From JACDBZ01 sp038233215 (GTDB lineage: Bacteria > Chloroflexota > Limnocylindria > QHBO01): a stretch of 44,045 bases of DNA. The notes beneath the pieces were generated by a model. That model was not told the origin of the DNA, searched no databases, and saw only the letters and a program-made list of their open reading frames with translations. This document shows positions 39,475-44,045 of this stretch, piece after piece. The stretch lies in the NCBI GenBank assembly GCA_038233215.1, contig JBBSML010000021.1, positions 1 through 44,045 of the forward strand. The letters are read 5' to 3'. A program made the translations under genes and the position numbers. Within the stretch, counting starts at the first letter, position 1, and every line of letters starts with the position of its first letter.

Positions 39475-40520
39475 TGACAGCTCGACACATCGAGCTCGGC
39501 CTCAGCGACGACGACGTCCTCGGCATGTACCGCGCAATGCTCCTGGCGCGCGCGGTGGACGAGCGCATGTGGCTCATGCAGCGCGCCGGCAAGATCGCCT
39601 TCATCATCTCGGGGCAGGGGCATGAGGGGGCGCAGGTCGCCATGGCGTGGGCCATGCGCAAGGGGCAGGACTGGATGGCTCCGTACTACCGATCCATCGC
39701 CAGTGCCATGACCTTTGGAATGACCGCCGAGGACATCATCACAGCCCACCTGGCCAAGGCCGATGACGTCAGCTCCGGCGGACGCCAGATGCCGGGCCAC
39801 TACGGCGGCGCACCCTACAACATCGTGTCGCTCTCATCGCCCGTCGGGACACAGGTCCTGCACGCGGTCGGCATCGCCATGGGCGCATGGGTGCGCGGCG
39901 ACGATGTCGTCACCATGACCCAGTTCGGCGAAGGAACGGCCAACCAGGGCGAAATCCACGAGGGCATGAACTTCGCCGGAGTCCACAATTTGCCGGTCAT
40001 CTTCGTGTGTGAGAACAACGGGTACGCGATCAGCGTCCCGCTCGACCGCCAGGTGGCGGGAGGTTCGGTGGCCGCCCGCGCGGCCGGCTATGGCATGCCG
40101 GGCGTGATGGTCGACGGGGGGGATGTGCTCGGCTGCTACGCCGCCGCTCGAGACGCCCACCAGCGCGCCAGCCGCGGCGAGGGCCCAACCATCATCGAGG
40201 CGCGCGTGGTGCGTCTCACCAGCCATTCGTCCGACGACGATCAGCGGCGGTATCGCGACCCGGCCGAGGTCGATGCGCTGAAGGAGCGAGACCCGATCCC
40301 ACAGTTCGCCAAAGAGCTCCGCGCGGTCGACGTCCTCACCGATGAGCGCGACGAAGCGATCCGTGCGGAGGTCAAGGCCGAGGTCAACGAGGCCAGCAAG
40401 CGCGCCGAGGCGCGACCCGAACCGACCGCGGATGACGCCCACGAGCGCGTCTACGCTGAGCCGATTCCGGGCGGCGGCACCGCCGTGCCGCTCTCCCCGC
40501 TCGGCGACGGAGGCCACTGA
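39474..40520 (+). CDS. 2-oxoacid dehydrogenase E1 component, alpha subunit
   Basis: A 348-residue thiamine-diphosphate-dependent decarboxylase subunit. The ThDP motif spans FGEGTANQGEIHEGMNF to CENNGYAISVP, and the regulatory loop reads RLTSHSSDDDQRRYR, the form typical of branched-chain oxoacid dehydrogenases (BkdA) rather than pyruvate-type enzymes. The C-terminal ~30 residues (ERVYAEPIPGGG...) are hydrophilic. It is followed after 3 nt by the beta subunit. Confidence 0.95.
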   Translation: MTARHIELGLSDDDVLGMYRAMLLARAVDERMWLMQRAGKIAFIISGQGHEGAQVAMAWAMRKGQDWMAPYYRSIASAMTFGMTAEDIITAHLAKADDVSSGGRQMPGHYGGAPYNIVSLSSPVGTQVLHAVGIAMGAWVRGDDVVTMTQFGEGTANQGEIHEGMNFAGVHNLPVIFVCENNGYAISVPLDRQVAGGSVAARAAGYGMPGVMVDGGDVLGCYAAARDAHQRASRGEGPTIIEARVVRLTSHSSDDDQRRYRDPAEVDALKERDPIPQFAKELRAVDVLTDERDEAIRAEVKAEVNEASKRAEARPEPTADDAHERVYAEPIPGGGTAVPLSPLGDGGH

Positions 40521-40523
40521 ACG

Positions 40524-41510
40524 ATGGCCGAGCTCAACATCCTCGAGGCGATCCGCGCCGCCATGGACGAGGAGATGGACCGTGACGATCGGGTCATGAT
40601 CCTCGGCGAGGACGTCGGCAAGAAGGGCGGCGTCTTCGGCGCCACCGAGGGCTTGTGGGCCAAGTACGGGGACAGGCGAGTCCTGGACACGCCCCTGACC
40701 GAGGGCATGATCGCCGGCGCCGCGATGGGAGCCGCCGTCTACGGGTTGCGTCCGGTCGCCGAGATGCAGTTCGCCGACTTCGTGTATCCCGCCTTCAACC
40801 AGATCGTCTCCGAGATCAGCAGACTCCACTACCGCTCGAACGGCACCTTCCGTACGCCGATGGTGATCCGCATGCCGTACGGCGGCGGTGTCCACGGCGC
40901 GCTCTACCATTCCCAGTCGAACGAGGCGTACTTCACGCACACGGTCGGTCTCAAGGTCGTGGCACCGGGCACGCCGGCCGATGCGAAGGGCCTGCTCAAG
41001 GCGGCCATCCGCGATCCGGATCCCGTCATGTTCTTCGAGCACAAGAAGACCTACCGCCTGTTCAAGGCCGATGTGCCGGATGGCGACACGCTCGTCCCCA
41101 TCGGCAAGGCGTCCGTCGCGCGCCCCGGCAAGCACCTGTCAATTTTCTGCTACGGCTTCATGCGCACCTGCGCGCTCGAGGCGGCCGAGACGCTGGCCCG
41201 CGAGGACGGCGTAGAGGTCGAGGTGGTCGATCTGCGGACGCTCCGCCCTCTCGATCTGGAGACGATCCTCGCGTCGGTTGCCAAGACCGGCAAGGCGCTC
41301 GTCGTCCACGAGGCGAACCGCTTCGGCGGATTCGGCGCCGAAATCGCCGCCGAGATCAGCGAGCGCGCCTTCGAACAGCTCGACGGGCCGGTGACGCGCC
41401 TGGCAGGCCCCGACGTCCCCGGCGTCCCCTATCACCACGCCCTCGAGGACTGGTACATGATCGGGCCCGCACGGATCGTCGACGCCGCCCGCAAGCTCGC
41501 GGCCTACTGA
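40524..41510 (+). CDS. 2-oxoacid dehydrogenase E1 component, beta subunit
   Basis: A 328-residue transketolase-like subunit that pairs with E1 alpha. Markers are GEDVGKKGGVFGATEGL, TPLTEGMIAGAAMGAA, MPYGGGVHGALYHSQSNEAYF and the C-terminal domain VVDLRTLRPLDLETI. The GVFGATEGL and HSQSNEAYF stretches favour the branched-chain class. ATG at 40524, 3 nt after the alpha subunit. The E2 gene follows only after a 383-bp spacer. Confidence 0.95.
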   Translation: MAELNILEAIRAAMDEEMDRDDRVMILGEDVGKKGGVFGATEGLWAKYGDRRVLDTPLTEGMIAGAAMGAAVYGLRPVAEMQFADFVYPAFNQIVSEISRLHYRSNGTFRTPMVIRMPYGGGVHGALYHSQSNEAYFTHTVGLKVVAPGTPADAKGLLKAAIRDPDPVMFFEHKKTYRLFKADVPDGDTLVPIGKASVARPGKHLSIFCYGFMRTCALEAAETLAREDGVEVEVVDLRTLRPLDLETILASVAKTGKALVVHEANRFGGFGAEIAAEISERAFEQLDGPVTRLAGPDVPGVPYHHALEDWYMIGPARIVDAARKLAAY

Positions 41511-41610
41511 ACCGATGCCTGCCGCTCCCCTCCGCCGCTATTTCGGTCATTCCCGGCCTGGGCGCTGGTCCGGCGGGTTCGGCCGACATTACCACCGGTG
41601 TGCAGCAACG

Positions 41611-41759
41611 CCGTTTGCGCCCAGCGCACGTAACTACGAAGGAGAAGCTGTCATCAGCTCTAATCAGCCGATACAGGCCCACCGTTTGCGCTTCGGCGCA
41701 AATCTCGGTCGAGATCGGTACCGACCTCGTAGTTACTTGCGCCCGGCACAAACGGTGGG
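41611..41759. repeat. Nested inverted-repeat element with three related hairpins
   Basis: Left arm 41611-41639 and right arm 41727-41755 are inverted copies matching at 25 of 29 positions. Between them are AGCTG-TCAT-CAGCT (41646-41659) and a UUCG-capped hairpin TTTGCGC-TTCG-GCGCAAA (41685-41702). CCCACCGTTTG (41678-41688) is an exact 11-bp complement of 41749-41759, competing with the left arm. It lies between E1 beta and E2 and has no credible ORF. It could be a mobile REP/MITE-like repeat or a structured RNA; the remainder of 41511-41893 holds only the E2 leader. Confidence 0.75.
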
Positions 41760-41893
41760 TTCCGGTGGCGCCGGCATCCCGATAGACCGCACCAAGAAAC
41801 CACATCTCGCCTGCTGCAGCGCGTAGCACCGACACGGTCCCGATAGATACCCGTCACACTGAAGCGACCTGACCAGAGGAAGGTTCGAACCGT

Positions 41894-43351
41894 ATGGCAA
41901 CCACGATCAAGATGCCCCAGCTGGGCGAATCGGTCACCGAAGGCACGATCGAGCGCTGGCTGGTCAAGGAAGGCGACACCGTCGAGCAGTACGACCCGCT
42001 CTTCGAGGTCGTCACCGACAAGGTGAACGCCGAGGTGCCGGCCGAGATCGCCGGCACCGTCTCGAAGATCCTGGTCCCCGACGGGGAGACGGTCGCCGTC
42101 GGCACCCCGGTCGCGGAGATCGACTCCGATGGAGCCGCCGCAGAGGCTCCTGCTGCGGAGACGGAGGCTGAGCCCGTTGCGCCGGAGGCGGCTGCCGACG
42201 CAGCTTCAGCCGCCGTCGAAGAGCAGGAATCCGCCCCGGCCGTCGCCGAAAGGGCACCAGAGGCGGAGCCCCAGCCGGACCGAGAAACCCAGCCTGAAGC
42301 CGAAGCCGAGCCAACGGAACCTGCGGCACAGAGTTCGGCCGATACTCATGACAGCGGCGCTCGGATGACTCCGGCCGTCCGTCGGCTGGTCCGTGAACAT
42401 GAGATCGATGTCGCCAAGCTGAAGGGCACGGGCGCCGGTGGCCGTGTCACCCGCGACGACGTCCTCTCCTTCATCGACAAGGAGCCCCAGGTCGCCGCTG
42501 CCCAGCCTGAGGCGGCGACCGCGTCATCGGCTTCTGAAAAGCCGGCCGCACGTTCAGACTCGCCGCCGGCTCCTGCCGAGCCGTCAAAGCCGAAGGCTGC
42601 TGCGCCGCCGCCCGCAGCCGCCCCGGCTCCGGCTGCGTCCGCCGGCGACACCGAGGTGCCCCTCTCGCAGATGCGCAAGGGCATCGCGAGGAAGATGACG
42701 CAGGTCAAGCAGACCGTCCCGCACGCCTACACCGTGGTCGAGGTCGACATGACCAGCGTCGTCCGCTGGCGCGAGGCAAATAACACGGCATTCAAGGCTC
42801 GCGAGGGAGCGTCGCTCAGCTACGTGGCGGTCGTGGTCAAGGCGGTCACCGAGACGCTGCGCAAGCACCCGAACCTCAACAGCCAATTCGCCGATGACAG
42901 GGTCATCCTCAAGCAGGCAATGAACATCGGGATCGCCGTGGCGGTCGATAACGGGCTGATTGTGCCCGTGATCGCCAACGCCGACCAGCTCAGCATCAGC
43001 GGCGTGAACGCGCGCATCCGCGATATCTCGGGCCGGGCCAACGGCGGCAAGCTGCGCCTCGATGAGCTCCAGGGCGGCACCTTCACGGTCAACAACACCG
43101 GCTGGTTCGGCTCGGTCACTTCCATGCCGATCATCAACGCGCCCGAAGTTGCCATCCTCTCGATGGAGGCAATCGTCAAGCGTCCGCGAGTGATCGAAGT
43201 GGAGGGCGAGGACGTGATCGCCATCCGTCACATGATGAACATGACCTGCAGCTTCGACCACCGTGTCCTCGACGGCGCCCAGGTCGGCTACTTCATGGCC
43301 GATATTCGCAGGGCACTCGAGGAATGGGATCCGGGGACCTCGATCGGGTGA
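41894..43351 (+). CDS. Dihydrolipoamide acyltransferase (E2)
   Basis: A 485-residue core subunit of the 2-oxoacid dehydrogenase complex. The lipoyl domain (1-~80) has the lipoylated lysine Lys43 in VVTDKVNAEV. A long Ala/Glu/Pro linker (~85-155) leads to the E1/E3-binding domain (MTPAVRRLVREHEIDVAKLKGTG...). A second Ala/Pro linker precedes the catalytic domain, with CSFDHRVLDGAQ supplying the active-site histidine. One lipoyl domain only. AGAGGAAGG lies upstream of the ATG. With lpdA and the E1 genes it completes a probable branched-chain complex. Confidence 0.95.
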   Translation: MATTIKMPQLGESVTEGTIERWLVKEGDTVEQYDPLFEVVTDKVNAEVPAEIAGTVSKILVPDGETVAVGTPVAEIDSDGAAAEAPAAETEAEPVAPEAAADAASAAVEEQESAPAVAERAPEAEPQPDRETQPEAEAEPTEPAAQSSADTHDSGARMTPAVRRLVREHEIDVAKLKGTGAGGRVTRDDVLSFIDKEPQVAAAQPEAATASSASEKPAARSDSPPAPAEPSKPKAAAPPPAAAPAPAASAGDTEVPLSQMRKGIARKMTQVKQTVPHAYTVVEVDMTSVVRWREANNTAFKAREGASLSYVAVVVKAVTETLRKHPNLNSQFADDRVILKQAMNIGIAVAVDNGLIVPVIANADQLSISGVNARIRDISGRANGGKLRLDELQGGTFTVNNTGWFGSVTSMPIINAPEVAILSMEAIVKRPRVIEVEGEDVIAIRHMMNMTCSFDHRVLDGAQVGYFMADIRRALEEWDPGTSIG

Positions 43352-43385
43352 GCGTTACCGAAATTTGACGGAATCAGGGTTCTTA

Positions 43386-44045
43386 TTGGCGGTTTTGCGG
43401 CGGTACATCGGGCAGTCCAGGACCAACGAACATCGCGGAGCTTCGTTTCTGACGGTTCTCGCGCTCCTGATGGCGATGATGGTGCTCGCCGTGAGCCCCG
43501 TCGCAGCCGCGACCGTGGAACTGACGGCCGAACTCACCGGTGACCAGGAAGTCCCGCCGGTCGACACGGCTGCAACCGGATCGGCAAGCGTGAGCGTCGA
43601 TACGGACGCGGCTTCCGGGTCGCAGCTCTGCTTTGATGTCACCTCGACGGACCTCGAGGGCGGTGCCGTGGTCGGCGCCCATATTCACGAAGGCGCCGAA
43701 GGCGAGAATGGCCCGGTTGTTGTGACCGTCCAGGCTGTGATCGATGGCGAGGGCACCGGGGAAGCATGCGCGGCCGATGCCGAAATCGACATCTCGGGGG
43801 AGGGCTCGGACGACGCGGATGTTGCGGCATTCCTCGCCGATATCATCGCCAACCCGGCCAACTACTACGTCAATGTCCACACCGAAACCTTCACCGGGGG
43901 CGAGATCCGTGGCCAGCTCGAAGGCGCGGTTGAAGCCTCTGCCTCGGCCTCGGCCTCTGCGCCTGCCGCCAGCGAGCTGCCGGACGCTGCACTCGACGCA
44001 ACCGGACAAAACGGTGGCAACGGCATTGCGATCCTGTTCGGGATC
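43386..44045 (+). CDS. Secreted CHRD-domain protein, 3' partial
   Basis: The frame is open to the right edge, so the C-terminus is missing. A signal peptide is clear: basic LRRYIGQSRTNEHRG, then hydrophobic SFLTVLALLMAMMVLAVSPVAAA with a likely cut after AAA. The mature part is a CHRD domain (LTAELTGDQEVPPVDTAATGSA..., VGAHIHEGAEGENGPVVV, YYVNVHTETFTGGEIRGQL). An Ala/Ser linker and ELPDAALDATGQ then lead into a hydrophobic start (GIAILFGI), resembling a wall- or membrane-anchoring tail. The start is uncertain: TTG at 43386 (after AGGG) or 43395. An antisense frame at 43383-44009 is rejected. Confidence 0.78.
   Translation, partial: MAVLRRYIGQSRTNEHRGASFLTVLALLMAMMVLAVSPVAAATVELTAELTGDQEVPPVDTAATGSASVSVDTDAASGSQLCFDVTSTDLEGGAVVGAHIHEGAEGENGPVVVTVQAVIDGEGTGEACAADAEIDISGEGSDDADVAAFLADIIANPANYYVNVHTETFTGGEIRGQLEGAVEASASASASAPAASELPDAALDATGQNGGNGIAILFGI

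Noticed and set aside
41611..41755. Integron attC-like recombination site
   Set aside because: The arms lack the RYYYAAC/GTTRRRY core boxes and no integrase or cassette structure is nearby.
41515..41826. 103-codon frame over the inverted-repeat element
   Set aside because: The similar peptides on the two strands come from the inverted repeat itself; composition and start context are not gene-like.
43383..44009. 208-codon minus-strand frame at the right edge
   Set aside because: The plus strand gives a signal peptide plus CHRD domain; the minus frame is its antisense shadow.

Overview
The window is a 44 kb piece of a GC-rich bacterial chromosome carrying mostly housekeeping and amino-acid metabolism genes, tightly packed on both strands. 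A free-living, high-GC lineage fits best. Chloroflexota (Limnocylindria/Ellin6529-like) is my first guess and Actinomycetota my second. I base this on the HisD-HisC fusion, the YerC/TrpR-type gene leading the his operon, the cyanophycin genes, the FmdB and double-zinc-ribbon proteins, and the many start codons only 6-9 nt after a -10 hexamer. This is inference from gene content, not a phylogeny. No phage, IS element, CRISPR array or rRNA gene was seen.

Layout. 1-3303: an acidic-repeat protein cut by the left edge, an FmdB zinc ribbon, a CpaE/MinD-like ATPase and a zinc-ribbon protein. 3356-11486: valS, a coiled-coil protein, clpX, ogt on the opposite strand, clpP, tig and tRNA-Leu(UAG). 11731-17448: a small-membrane-protein and metal region with csoR, a DUF305 protein, a possible 15-residue Cys-rich micropeptide, a YihY/BrkB protein, a DUF421 protein, a K+-channel-like protein with a degenerate filter, a DUF3618-like/holin-like pair, a DUF3105 protein and tRNA-Lys(CUU). 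17515-20132: an M16 peptidase pair. 20457-27551: a compact his operon on the minus strand (yerC-like, hisG, hisDC fusion, hisB, hisH, hisA, hisF, hisIE), nearly all junctions being 4-bp overlaps, headed by a TTGACG-N17-TAGCGT promoter with a palindrome over its -10. 27576-30190: an orphan histidine kinase translationally coupled to a J-domain protein. 30246-36856: a cyanophycin locus with cphB, cphA, a CphA paralogue lacking the ATP-grasp domain, and an M20 peptidase. 36906-37501: a vapBC-type toxin-antitoxin pair between AT-rich palindromes. 37587-43351: a thioesterase and a branched-chain 2-oxoacid dehydrogenase operon (lpd, E1 alpha, E1 beta, E2), with an unusual structured inverted repeat between E1 beta and E2. 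43386-end: a secreted CHRD-domain protein cut by the right edge.

How the parts fit. The his operon supplies a complete route from PRPP to histidinol except the histidinol-phosphate phosphatase, which is not in the window. The cyanophycin genes would make and degrade an Asp-Arg polymer, and the M20 peptidase is a candidate for the dipeptide step. ClpX, ClpP, trigger factor and the J-protein form a proteostasis cluster. Two promoter styles are visible: Shine-Dalgarno-led genes inside operons, and apparently leaderless genes at operon heads. The most striking example is the 22-bp spacer between the CphA paralogue and the M20 peptidase, in which two divergent -10 boxes overlap and each start codon lies 7 nt from its own box.
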